A stretch of DNA of 64,000 bases from Streptomyces violaceorubidus (GTDB taxonomy: Bacteria; Actinomycetota; Actinomycetes; Streptomycetales; Streptomycetaceae): assembly GCF_000717995.1 (NCBI RefSeq), contig NZ_JODM01000002.1, positions 372,001-436,000 on the forward strand, given 5' to 3'. Position numbers and translations under genes: made by a program. Of the stretch, positions 52,990 through 63,349 are shown one piece after another; the first letter of the stretch is position 1; each line of letters opens with the position of its first letter. The notes below the pieces were generated by a model. It was not told the DNA's origin and searched no databases. It saw only the letters and a program-made list of their open reading frames with translations.

Positions 52990-53601
52990 TCAGGTGACGA
53001 CGCCCGGTACGACCGTCAGCTGCTGGTAGCCGCCGCTGCCGTGGCGCACCGTCAGCTTGACCTTCTTGCCGGGGCGGGCGCGGGCCACGGCGCGGGCGAG
53101 GTCGGCGGCCGAGTCGACGCGGGCCCGGCCGAACGCCAGCAGGACGTCGCCCCGCACCAGCCCCGCCGTGTACCCGGGGCCCGGCACGTGGACGCCCACG
53201 ACCCGGGCGCCGGGCCCCTCGTCGTCCACGGCCTCCACCCCGAGGGTCGCGCCGACCGGCGCCGGTGAGGAGGACGGACCGGCCGACGGGTGCGCCGGGG
53301 CGGCCCGGGTGCCCGTCGCCCCTCCGGCGCCCCCTCCCGCACCCGCCGCGCCGCCCGGCCCCGCCGCCCCGGCCTGCTGCTGCAGTTCGGCCAGCTTGCT
53401 CATGCCGATCACCGTGGCGCCCACCGTGCCCAGTCCCACGCCCGCGAGGAGAAGGACCGCCGCGGCGAGCCCGCCGAGCAGCAGGGTGGTGAGCCGCCGG
53501 CGACGCCGCCCGGTGTGCGGACGCCGGGCGGGGCCGGGCTCGGTGCCGGGCCCCGGGTCCCGGCCGGGCATCGGCTTGGGACGCAACGCTGTCTGTTCCA
53601 T
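52990..53601 (-). CDS. Membrane-anchored PDZ-domain protein
   Basis: A 203-residue protein. A 36-residue Pro/Arg-rich cytoplasmic start is followed by one membrane helix (LTTLLLGGLAAAVLLLAGVGLGTVGATVIG, about 38-67), an Ala/Gly/Pro-rich linker and a C-terminal PDZ domain at about 115-203 (LGVEAVDDEGPGARVVGVHVPGPGYTAGLVRGDVLLAFG, DLARAVARARPGKKVKLTVRHG). Unlike HtrA proteases there is no trypsin domain, so it is an adaptor or substrate receptor outside the membrane. Partner unknown. ATG start. Confidence 0.88.
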   Translation of the reverse strand: MEQTALRPKPMPGRDPGPGTEPGPARRPHTGRRRRRLTTLLLGGLAAAVLLLAGVGLGTVGATVIGMSKLAELQQQAGAAGPGGAAGAGGGAGGATGTRAAPAHPSAGPSSSPAPVGATLGVEAVDDEGPGARVVGVHVPGPGYTAGLVRGDVLLAFGRARVDSAADLARAVARARPGKKVKLTVRHGSGGYQQLTVVPGVVT

Positions 53602-53676
53602 GGATCGCCTCCGGCAGGTGCTCTACCCGGCGCACCGGCGCGTGACGAGCCACGAAAGAGTGAGACTGAAGCCCGC

Positions 53677-55896
<2,220 letters not shown>

Positions 55897-55992
55897 CTAC
55901 CCGCGGCCCTGCGGACACATCCGCCGGGCCGCACATGATCACACCATCGCGTGAATCAGCCCGGAATGCGGGAACTTCTCCCGCGACACCCG

Positions 55993-56043
55993 ACCCGGCT
56001 CGGCACCTCACCCGGCTCGGCACCCGACCCGGCTCAGCACCTC
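55993..56043. repeat. 17-base tandem repeat (3 copies) upstream of geosmin synthase
   Basis: Three consecutive 17-mers, ACCCGGCTCGGCACCTC, ACCCGGCTCGGCACCCG and ACCCGGCTCAGCACCTC, with further decayed copies on each side. The third copy contains the stop codon of the upstream DUF89 gene. It lies about 105 bases upstream of the synthase start. Confidence 0.85.
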
Positions 56044-57251
56044 ACCTGGATCAGCGCGTGCGTTCCGCTCGTCCGCCAGCGCCGCTCGCCACTCGCCTCC
56101 AGCGCGGCCTCGGTCTTCGCGTCGAGTCCGGTGACCACGTCGGACTTGAGGGTGCGCAGCGCGGCGACGGGGCCGGGGAAGTACGCCGTGACGTCCGCGA
56201 AGGAGGTGGTCGGCGGCCACCACCGGTCGCCCACCAGACGCCGGTAGTTGAGGTCGCCCTTGAGGACGGTGACGGTGGCCGCGGCGAAGTCTGCGCGCAG
56301 GTCGTCGGGCATGTCCGCGTACGGCAGCGGGGCGCAGGAGAAGGGGTGGGCGCGGACGGTGACGCGGCCCTCGGTCAGCGCGGACCAGAGCCGCTCGCCG
56401 TGGGCCGCCGCCGCGCCGCCCGCCGTGGCGAGCCGGCGCAGGGCGTCGAGCACGTCGGTGGGCGTGGCGTCGGAGACGTAGTACGGGTACGGCTTGACGT
56501 GCAGGACGGCCCGGTCGACGCGGCCCTCGGTGAGCAGGTGCGAGAGGAGGAGCAGGTCGGGGACGAGTTCGCGGCCGGCGTTGTCGGCGACGAGGCACAG
56601 CGTGGCCGGTCCCCGGCCCGGGGCGCGCGTGCCGGGCGCCGGGAGCAGGGACCAGAGCACGTCGCTGTCGTCGGCGACGAGGGCCGCCACCTCGCCCCCG
56701 GTGACCCCGCCCCCGTCGGAGAGGCGGAAGCCGAGGTCGGCGCGGTTGCCCCACAGCGAGCCGTGCAGCAGGGCCCGGGTCCGCTCGTCGGCGGGCAGGC
56801 GGTCGAGGCCGTCCAGCGCGGCCAGTTCCTCGTCCGTCTCCGGCGCGTCGAGTTCGGCGAGCTTGGCGGGCCGGAAGGGGTCGACGCCCTGCCATGCGCC
56901 GGGGCCGAAGTAGCCGACGGCGTCGAGGAGCCGGCGGTAGAAGTGGCTCTCGGCCCACAGCCAGGGCACGTCGTACCAGGAGCGGCCGGCGTAGGCGTCC
57001 ATGCCCCACCGTGCCCAACGGTCCCGGTCGCGGCCGGTGGGGTCGGCGTCGGCGGGCAGCGGCTCGATGACGCCGTCGGCGCAGCTCGCGAGCAGCGCGT
57101 CGAGGGCGCGGCGCCGTTCGGGGTCGAGGGGGAAGGCGTCCCGCACCTGCCGCACGACGGCGGGGTGCCGCTCGGCCAGCACGCCGTGCGGGAAGGAGCC
57201 GGGTTCGTCGCCGAGGATGACCGGCGCGGGCGCGGACGGGGTGTCGGGCAT
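56034..57251 (-). CDS. DUF89 (damage-control phosphatase ARMT1-like) protein
   Basis: A 405-residue protein of the DUF89 family. Metal-site motifs are CLVADNAGRELVPDLLLLSHLL and VTVLKGDLNYRRLVGD (Asp-Asn and Gly-Asp-Leu-Asn), plus a preceding HGSLWGNRADLGFRL. Eukaryotic and archaeal members are metal-dependent phosphatases acting on reactive sugar phosphates or pantetheine phosphates. In this actinobacterial form the substrate is unknown. It lies between cprB and geosmin synthase on the same strand, so co-expression with the terpene gene is possible. Start ATG at 57251; ribosome site weak. Confidence 0.85.
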   Translation of the reverse strand: MPDTPSAPAPVILGDEPGSFPHGVLAERHPAVVRQVRDAFPLDPERRRALDALLASCADGVIEPLPADADPTGRDRDRWARWGMDAYAGRSWYDVPWLWAESHFYRRLLDAVGYFGPGAWQGVDPFRPAKLAELDAPETDEELAALDGLDRLPADERTRALLHGSLWGNRADLGFRLSDGGGVTGGEVAALVADDSDVLWSLLPAPGTRAPGRGPATLCLVADNAGRELVPDLLLLSHLLTEGRVDRAVLHVKPYPYYVSDATPTDVLDALRRLATAGGAAAAHGERLWSALTEGRVTVRAHPFSCAPLPYADMPDDLRADFAAATVTVLKGDLNYRRLVGDRWWPPTTSFADVTAYFPGPVAALRTLKSDVVTGLDAKTEAALEASGERRWRTSGTHALIQVRC

Positions 57252-57268
57252 GCACGTCACCGTACCGG

Positions 57269-57916
57269 TCAGGCGGTGACGGTCTCCCGTTCCAGGCGCG
57301 CCGCGAGGGTGAGGTAGCGGGCGCGCCTCGTCACCGGGACCATGCCGCGGATCAGGATGTGCCACATCTCGGCGAGGCGGCGGGGCTGGCGCCCGGCCGG
57401 TTCCAGGGTGCCGCTGACGACGCGGGTGCCGACGACGGAGCAGACGAGGGTGTGGGCGACGGAGTCGACGTCGATGTCCGGGTGCACGTCGGACTGCCGT
57501 ACGGCGCTCAGCAACCGGGACGTGGCGATCTCCCGCCACTCGGTGAAGGGGTGCGGCAGCGGCGGCCGTACCGGCACCCCCGCGGTGGCGAGCCGCAGCC
57601 CGGCCCGCAGCACCGGCCCCTCCTCGCAGAGCCGGGCCATGCCGAAGGCGAGGCGCATCAGCGCCTCCAGCGAGGAGTACCCCCGCCCGTCCAGGTCGCT
57701 GGCCAGCCGGCGGATGGTGCGGGACTGGATCTCCATGATGGCGTGCGCGAGGTCTTCCTTCGCCGCGAAGTGGAAGTACAGGGCGCCCTTGGTGACCCCG
57801 GCGTGGGCGACGATCTCACTCAGGCTGGTCGACTCGTAGCCGTACCGGTCGAACAGGTCGGCCGCCGCGCCGACGATCGTCGCACGGGTCTGCTCGGCGC
57901 GTAGCTGCCTCGCCAT
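57269..57916 (-). CDS. cprB: CprB-type TetR regulator (gamma-butyrolactone receptor homologue)
   Basis: A 215-residue TetR-family protein that I recognise as CprB of S. coelicolor by its near-identical DNA-binding domain: RQLRAEQTRATIVGAAADLFDRYGYESTSLSEIVAHAGVTKGALYFHFAAKEDLAHAI in outline, and by LRAGLRLATAGVPVRPPLPHPFTEWREIATSRLL. CprB is an ArpA/ScbR homologue affecting antibiotic production and sporulation and binds its own promoter. Residues EEGPVLRAG and YSSLEALM line the ligand cavity. ATG with AGGAGAGA upstream. Placed as first gene of a cprB-DUF89-geoA array, which would put geosmin under developmental control if they are cotranscribed (inference). Confidence 0.93.
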   Translation of the reverse strand: MARQLRAEQTRATIVGAAADLFDRYGYESTSLSEIVAHAGVTKGALYFHFAAKEDLAHAIMEIQSRTIRRLASDLDGRGYSSLEALMRLAFGMARLCEEGPVLRAGLRLATAGVPVRPPLPHPFTEWREIATSRLLSAVRQSDVHPDIDVDSVAHTLVCSVVGTRVVSGTLEPAGRQPRRLAEMWHILIRGMVPVTRRARYLTLAARLERETVTA

Positions 57917-58326
57917 CGGCTGGTCTCTCCTGGGCTGGAACTCGACAGACCGTGTCGCCTGCCTTTACCCCCTGTACACGATAACTCACTGACTAACTGC
58001 CCATCAGATCAGCCCCCGTGGAACCCGTGTACGCCGCGAAGACCACCACGCAGCGAGCACCCGGCCGACCGCGCGGCCGACCGTGGAGCCACCGCTGATC
58101 CGCCGGGCATACCGCCCGGCATTCCGCTTCGGCCCGCTTTAGCCTCCCTGTTCATCACGATGCGGCACCGACAACTCACAGCAGTTCGCTGGTCACTTGA
58201 CTACCAGCGGTCACACACGGTTTGCTCCGGCCAGGCGAGTTTCACCCGGTTGGCGTACTGACCCGCGACTCCGGGCGCTCGCTCCGTTCCTCCTGCTCGG
58301 CCGCACAGCGAGGTGCCCCCGCCCCC
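57917..58326. other. 410-base divergent control region between cprB and the orphan binding protein
   Basis: The cprB-proximal part holds an AT-richer stretch (CACGATAACTCACTGACTAACTG, near 57978-58000) with repeated ACTxACT-like steps and a small inverted repeat CGACA-N5-TGTCG at 57943-57957, suitable for CprB autorepression. The distal part has a doubled GGTCAC (58193 and 58209 areas) and TTGACTACC-like promoter sequence. No ORF is convincing. Confidence 0.4.
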
Positions 58327-59340
58327 ATGAGTACAGCTCCCCCACCCACGCGCTCCCCCGGACCCCTGCGCGCCGCGGCCCTCGCCACGGCCGTCATTCT
58401 GCTGGTGGCCGGCTGCTCCGCCCTCGGCGGGGGCGAGGACGGCTCGGCGGCGGACGCCGCGGGCGGGTCCGGCGGCGACCGGATGAAGATCGTCATGGTC
58501 ACCCACGGCGGTGAGGGCGACGCCTTCTGGGACCAGGTGCGCAAGGGCGCCGAGGCGGCGGCGGTCAAGGACGGCGTCGACCTGACCTACGCCGGGGACG
58601 CCGACACCGCCGACCAGGCCGACCTGGTGCGGGACGCGATCCGCGACAAGGCCGACGGCATCGCCGTGACCCTGGCCAAACCGCAGGCGATGAAGGCGCC
58701 GGTCGCCGAGGCCAAGGCCGCCGGCATCCCCGTGGTCGGCCTCAACTCCGGTATCGACGCCTGGCGTCCCACTGGGCTCCTGGAGTACTTCGGGCAGGAC
58801 GAGAGCGTCGCGGGCCGGGCCGTCGGCGACAAGCTGAACGACCTCGGGGCCGAGCACGCCCTGTGCGTCATCCACGAGCGCGGCAACGTCGCCCTGGAGG
58901 CCCGCTGCGCCGGGGTGAAGAAGACCTTCCGGGGCGAGACCGAGATGCTCTACGTCGAGGGCACGGACATGAAGGCGGTCGGCGCGGCCGTCACGGCGCG
59001 GCTGCGGCAGAACCCCGGCATCGACGAAGTCGTCATGAACGGCGCGGCGTTCGCCCTCACCGCCGTCGAGTCGGTCGACGAGGCGGGCAGCAGCGCCCAC
59101 GTCGCCACGTTCGACCTCGACGAGGACCTGGTCGCCGCGGTCAAGCGCGGGGACGTCCAGTTCGCCGTGGACCAGCAGCCCTACCTCCAGGGCTACCTCG
59201 CCGTGGACGCGCTCTGGCTGTACCGCACCAACGGCAACGTCAGCGGCGGCGGGGTGGCCCCCGTGCTGACCGGCCCCGCGTTCGTGACCCGGACCAACGC
59301 CGACTCGGTCGCCAGGTTCGCCGCGGGCGGCACCCGGTGA
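58327..59340 (+). CDS. Orphan lipoprotein of the ribose/xylose-type binding-protein family next to a conservon
   Basis: A 337-residue Peripla_BP_4-type protein. The signal peptide ends with lipobox LVAGCS near residue 29, so it is tethered outside the membrane. The binding fold begins MKIVMVTHGGEGDAFWDQVRKGAEAAAVKDGVDLTYAGDADTADQADLVRDAIRDKADGIAVTLA in outline and has GIPVVGLNSGIDAWRPTGLLEYFGQDESVAGRAVGDKL and TFDLDEDLVAAVKRGDVQFAVDQQPYLQGYLAVDALWLY. No permease or ATPase genes accompany it; 69 bases downstream the conservon kinase-like gene starts. A ligand-presenting co-receptor for CvnA is a reasonable inference; a spare transporter part is the alternative. Confidence 0.85.
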   Translation: MSTAPPPTRSPGPLRAAALATAVILLVAGCSALGGGEDGSAADAAGGSGGDRMKIVMVTHGGEGDAFWDQVRKGAEAAAVKDGVDLTYAGDADTADQADLVRDAIRDKADGIAVTLAKPQAMKAPVAEAKAAGIPVVGLNSGIDAWRPTGLLEYFGQDESVAGRAVGDKLNDLGAEHALCVIHERGNVALEARCAGVKKTFRGETEMLYVEGTDMKAVGAAVTARLRQNPGIDEVVMNGAAFALTAVESVDEAGSSAHVATFDLDEDLVAAVKRGDVQFAVDQQPYLQGYLAVDALWLYRTNGNVSGGGVAPVLTGPAFVTRTNADSVARFAAGGTR

Positions 59341-59409
59341 CCGGGCCCGGCGGCCGACGGCGTCCGCCCGCCCCCGCTCCCCTCCCTCCACTGACCGCCT
59401 AGGACGACG

Positions 59410-61953
59410 ATGTCTGCACGCAAGACACCCAGGGCCCGTCAGACGCGGCGCAAGGGCGTCCGGCGCCGCCTCGGCTCCATACGTCTGTCCCTGATCCTCC
59501 TGGCCCTGGTGCCCGGCGTCACCCTCGCGGCCGTCTGGGGCGTCACGACGATCCAGATGCTCTCGGAGGGGCTGCGGCTGCGCGCGCAGACGGAGCTGAG
59601 CCGCGACACCGGTGCCATGGGCACCGAGGCCGCCCTCGCCCTGCAGAAGGAGCGCAGTCTGTCGGCCGCCTGGCTGTCCGCGCCGAACGGCGACCGGGCG
59701 GAGCTGGACGCGCAGCGCAGGAAGACGGACGAGGCGGTCGCCCAGCTCGTGGGTCAGTCGGACGCGATCGAGAGCGCCCCCGCCCGGATCTCGGACCGGC
59801 TGTACTCGGTGCTCGGTTCGGTGGGCAGCCTGGAGTACTACCGCGACCAGGTGGACGACCCCAGCGACATCACCGCCGAGCAGGCGCTCGACCAGTACAC
59901 CTCGATCGTCGACGAGCAGATCCACGCCTTCCAGGAGCTGTCCCAGGTCGACGACGGGGATCTCACCTCCCGGGCCGGTCCGCTGGTCGCCCTGGAGCAC
60001 GCCGCCGAGCTGGCCTCCCAGGAGGACGCCCGGCTCACCCTGGCCTGGCCGTCCGACCGGATGGGCCAGGAGCAGTGGACGGACTTCGCCCAACTGGTGC
60101 ACACCCGCCGCTGGCTGGTGCAGGACCAGATCCTTCCCTCCCTGACGGGCAGCGCGAAGACGCAGACCGAGCGCATCCTCGCCAGCTCCGAGTGGAAGTC
60201 CCTGCAGGACGTCGAGGACCAGGTGCTGGAGGCCCGTTCGGCGGGCGGCGACGAGCGCATCGACCTGCCGGACGCGCGCCAGCGCTGGAACACCGCCTTC
60301 GACGCGATCTCCGCCCAGTACACCCAGCTCGTGCGGCAGCAGACGGACGGTCTCCTGGACCGCAGCGCCGAGGAGGCCCGGGGCCTGCTGATCAAGTCCG
60401 GGATCCTCAGCGCGGGCGGCCTGATCGCGCTGGTGCTCTGCATCGTGATGTCCTGGCGCATCACCCGCTCGCTGTCCCGGCGGCTGCGCGGGCTGCGGCT
60501 GGCCACCCTCAGCCTGGCCGAGGAGCGGCTGCCCGACGTGGTGGCCCGGCTGGAGCGGGGCGAGACGGTCGACGTGGAGTCGGAGACCCCGCCGCTGGAC
60601 TACGGCCAGGACGAACTCGGCCAGGTCGCGCAGGCGTTCAACACCGCGCAGCGCACCGCCGTGCACACCGCCGTCGAACTCGCCGACACCCGGCGCGGCT
60701 TCCAGAAGGTCATCCTGGGCATCGCGCGGCAGAGCCAGAACCTCGTCAACATGCAGCTGGGCAAGCTGGACGCCCTGGAGCGCGAGCACACGGACCCCGA
60801 GATCCTCAAAGGACTCTACGAACTGGACTCCACGGCCAGTCAGTTGCGGCGCTACGAGGAGAACCTCGTCATCATCAGCGGGGAGCAGCCGCGGCGCACC
60901 TGGCGCGAACCCGTGTCACTGGTCGACATCCTGCGCAGCGCGGTCGGCGAGGTCGCCGAGTACCAGCGGGTGGAGCTGCACGCCGACGAGGAGGTGGCCC
61001 TCGCCCCGCCCGCGGTGGCCGACGTGATCCACCTGCTGGCCGAGCTGATCGACAACGCGACCGCGTACTCCCCCGCGCCCAACCCGGTCGGGGTGCGGGC
61101 GGCGCTGGTGGCCAAGGGACTGGCCGTCGAGATCGAGGACCGCGGGCTCGGCCTGTCGGAGGAGGACTACGCGTCCTTCAACGCCCAGTTGGCGGTGGCT
61201 CCGCAGTTCGACGTGGTGGCGCTCGCCGACGACCTGCGGCTCGGCATGTTCGTCGTCGCCCGCCTCGCGCACCGGCACGGCATCACCGTCACGCTGCGCC
61301 CCTCGCCGTACGGCGGGACCACGGCGATCGTGCTGATCCCGCACGAGATCGTGGTGCGCGAGCCGGTCGGCGGGGCGGGCGGCACCGACGCCGCGATGGC
61401 CGGCGCGTGGGACCGCCGGGTCGCCGGGGCCACCGCGGGAGACTCGGCCGGCCAGGTCGCGCTCGCCGATCGGGCCGCCCCGGTCACCGCTGCCGAGGGA
61501 ACCGCCCCGGCCGACCGGTCCCCCGCGTCCTTCGGGCCGGAGGGGGACCCGCCCGGCGGTGAACGGTCCCTGCGGCCCGTACGGGCGTCCCGGCCGGCGC
61601 CCGCGAACGGGTCCGCGTCCGCGGCGGGCTCCGCCGGCGACTCCCCCGGCGAGCACGGCGGCCCCGCGCCGCTGCCCCGCCGGGTGCCGCAGACCAGCCT
61701 CGCCGCCGAGCTGCGCGACGAGGACCCGGGTGGCCGCCGGAACGGCTCTCAGGGCGCCGTCGACGACTACGCCGACTTCACGGCCGAGCGCGCCGCCTCG
61801 TCCCTCGCCGGTTTCCAGCGCGGCACGCTGCGGGCCCACACCGACGAGGGCCGGGACGACGCCGACGCCGACGCCGACGGGCCCCTGCTCTCCTCCGCCG
61901 CCCCCACGACCCCGACCGCCGACCGCAGACCGCCGACGAAGGACACCCGATGA
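59410..61953 (+). CDS. cvnA: Conservon CvnA: NIT-HAMP-HATPase_c membrane sensor
   Basis: An 847-residue histidine-kinase-like receptor. A basic start and TM1 (LSLILLALVPGVTLAAVWGV) precede a large extracellular nitrate/nitrite-sensing (NIT) domain (about 60-320; EAALALQKERSLSAAWLS), TM2 (SGILSAGGLIALVLCIVMSW), HAMP, a helical region and HATPase_c (LAELIDNATAYSPAPNP N box, EDRGLGLS G1 box, LRLGMFVVARLA). In this family the helical region often reads LFELDHLATRxRR; here it is ELDSTASQLRRYEENLVI, with Ser474 in place of His, so autophosphorylation is doubtful. The last 180 or so residues are disordered, Pro/Ala/Gly/Asp-rich. Its stop overlaps cvnB (ATGA). Confidence 0.93.
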   Translation: MSARKTPRARQTRRKGVRRRLGSIRLSLILLALVPGVTLAAVWGVTTIQMLSEGLRLRAQTELSRDTGAMGTEAALALQKERSLSAAWLSAPNGDRAELDAQRRKTDEAVAQLVGQSDAIESAPARISDRLYSVLGSVGSLEYYRDQVDDPSDITAEQALDQYTSIVDEQIHAFQELSQVDDGDLTSRAGPLVALEHAAELASQEDARLTLAWPSDRMGQEQWTDFAQLVHTRRWLVQDQILPSLTGSAKTQTERILASSEWKSLQDVEDQVLEARSAGGDERIDLPDARQRWNTAFDAISAQYTQLVRQQTDGLLDRSAEEARGLLIKSGILSAGGLIALVLCIVMSWRITRSLSRRLRGLRLATLSLAEERLPDVVARLERGETVDVESETPPLDYGQDELGQVAQAFNTAQRTAVHTAVELADTRRGFQKVILGIARQSQNLVNMQLGKLDALEREHTDPEILKGLYELDSTASQLRRYEENLVIISGEQPRRTWREPVSLVDILRSAVGEVAEYQRVELHADEEVALAPPAVADVIHLLAELIDNATAYSPAPNPVGVRAALVAKGLAVEIEDRGLGLSEEDYASFNAQLAVAPQFDVVALADDLRLGMFVVARLAHRHGITVTLRPSPYGGTTAIVLIPHEIVVREPVGGAGGTDAAMAGAWDRRVAGATAGDSAGQVALADRAAPVTAAEGTAPADRSPASFGPEGDPPGGERSLRPVRASRPAPANGSASAAGSAGDSPGEHGGPAPLPRRVPQTSLAAELRDEDPGGRRNGSQGAVDDYADFTAERAASSLAGFQRGTLRAHTDEGRDDADADADGPLLSSAAPTTPTADRRPPTKDTR

Positions 61954-62369
61954 CCCGACCCTCCCCCGCCACGCACACCGAGCTGGACCAGTTGCTCACC
62001 GGACTCGTGGAGCGGGTCGCCGACGTGAACCAGGCCGTGGTGCTCTCCGAGGACGGACTGGTCGTCAGCAAGTCCACCGGGTTCCTGCGCGACGACGCCG
62101 AGCGGCTGGCGGCGACCGCGTCGGGCCTGATGAGCCTCAGCAAGGGCGTCAGCATGGACTTCCGGGGCGGCCCGGTGCGCCAGGCGCTGATCGAGATGGC
62201 CAACAGCTACCTGATACTCACCTCCGCGGGCCCCGGCGCGCACCTGGTCGTGCTCACCGGTCCGAACGCCGACGTCGGCGTGGTGGCGTACCAGATGAAC
62301 ATGCTGGTGAAGAAGATCGGCGAGCACCTGAGCGCGGCACCGCGGGCCACCGCCGGCCCCGGCGAGTGA
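61950..62369 (+). CDS. cvnB: Conservon CvnB: roadblock/LC7 protein
   Basis: A 139-residue roadblock/LC7-domain protein: LDQLLTGLVERVADVNQAVVLSEDGLVVSKSTGFLRDDAERLAATASGLMSLSKGVSMDF in outline, and AYQMNMLVKKIGEHLSAAPRA at the end. LC7 proteins typically regulate small GTPases, here CvnD, and in conservons form a membrane-associated complex with CvnA. ATG overlaps the cvnA stop. One base separates its stop from the cvnC GTG. Confidence 0.93.
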   Translation: MTRPSPATHTELDQLLTGLVERVADVNQAVVLSEDGLVVSKSTGFLRDDAERLAATASGLMSLSKGVSMDFRGGPVRQALIEMANSYLILTSAGPGAHLVVLTGPNADVGVVAYQMNMLVKKIGEHLSAAPRATAGPGE

Positions 62370-62370
62370 C

Positions 62371-62730
62371 GTGACCGGAGGCGACGCGGGGGGCCGGCTC
62401 GTGCGGCCGTTCACCCTGACCGGCGGCCGGACCCGGCCCAGCCGCGCCGACTTCACCCTCATCACGACGGTGACGGCCCTCGACCCGCAGCCCACCCGGG
62501 CGGCACGTCCGCAGCCCGAGCACCTGCGGATCCTGCGGCTGTGCGCCCGTCCCCTCGCCGTGGCGGAGGTCGCGGCCCGTCTCGACCTGCCGGTGAGTGT
62601 CGTCGTCATCCTGCTCTCGGACCTGCTGGAGGCCGGCCGTATCACCGCGAGGCCGCCGCATCCCGTCTTCCGCGCGACCGAGGATCTGGACCTGCTGCAG
62701 AAAGTGAGGGACGGCCTTGGCCGGCTCTGA
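62371..62730 (+). CDS. cvnC: Conservon CvnC: DUF742 protein
   Basis: A 119-residue DUF742 protein with LVRPFTLTGGRTRPSRADFTLITTVTAL followed by a winged-helix-like half (EHLRILRLCARPLAVAEVAARLDLPVSVVVILLSDLLEAGRITARPP). It is the constant third member of conservons and may act as an adaptor or DNA-binding output. GTG start directly after cvnB; 14 bases overlap with the cvnD start. Confidence 0.9.
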   Translation: MTGGDAGGRLVRPFTLTGGRTRPSRADFTLITTVTALDPQPTRAARPQPEHLRILRLCARPLAVAEVAARLDLPVSVVVILLSDLLEAGRITARPPHPVFRATEDLDLLQKVRDGLGRL

Positions 62731-63328
62731 GCGCGTCGCCGAGACGCCCACGGCATCCGCCCGCTCCACCGCGCCCGAGGCGGTGAAGATCCTCATTGCC
62801 GGCGGTTTCGGCGTCGGCAAGACCACCATGGTCGGGTCGGTCAGCGAGATCGCCCCGCTGCGCACCGAGGAACCGCTGACCGCGGCGGGTTTGGACGTCG
62901 ACGACCTGGCCGGCATCGAGGAGAAGCGGGCCACGACCGTGGCCCTGGACTTCGGCCGGATCACCATCGGCGGGGACGTGGTGCTGTACCTCTTCGGTAC
63001 GCCCGGTCAGCAGCGCTTCTGGTTCATGTGGAACGACCTGGCGATCGGGGCGCTCGGCGCGGTGGTCCTGGTGGACGTCCGCAGGCCCGAGTCGAGTTTC
63101 GCCGCGATCGACTTCTTCGAGCGGCGGGGCATTCCGTTCGTCGTCGCCGTCAACGGCTTCCACGGCCGCCACCCGTACCCGGCGGCGGAGATCCGCGAGG
63201 CCCTCGCGCTGCCCGAGCACGTGCAGGTGCTGCTGTGCGACGCGCGGGAGCGGACCTCCAGCCGGGACGTCCTCATCGCCCTGATCGACCAGCTGATCGA
63301 CGCCGCGACCGGGGCCGCGGCGTCGTGA
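62717..63328 (+). CDS. cvnD: Conservon CvnD: small Ras-like GTPase
   Basis: A 203-residue GTPase. G1 is ILIAGGFGVGKTTMVGSVSEI, G3 is YLFGTPGQQRFWFMWNDLAIGALGAVVLVDVRRPESSF, and the G4 site reads VAVNGFHG instead of NKxD, as usual in conservon GTPases. The start is a TTG inside cvnC, chosen for a GAGGGA site six bases upstream; the conserved G1 begins about 23 residues later. It completes a signalling unit likened to eukaryotic GPCR-G-protein relays. Cytoplasmic face of the membrane. Confidence 0.92.
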   Translation: MAGSERVAETPTASARSTAPEAVKILIAGGFGVGKTTMVGSVSEIAPLRTEEPLTAAGLDVDDLAGIEEKRATTVALDFGRITIGGDVVLYLFGTPGQQRFWFMWNDLAIGALGAVVLVDVRRPESSFAAIDFFERRGIPFVVAVNGFHGRHPYPAAEIREALALPEHVQVLLCDARERTSSRDVLIALIDQLIDAATGAAAS

Positions 63329-63349
63329 CCGGCCCTCCTCGGGCGCCCG

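Noticed and set aside
57943-58000. Exact CprB operator
   Set aside because: A plausible AT-rich segment and a short dyad are present, but I could not confirm a match to the published consensus from memory, so no binding-site feature was called.
58201-60789. 862-codon minus-strand frame antisense to the binding-protein and cvnA genes
   Set aside because: Shadow of the plus-strand genes: low-complexity Leu/Gly/Val/Arg composition and no start context.
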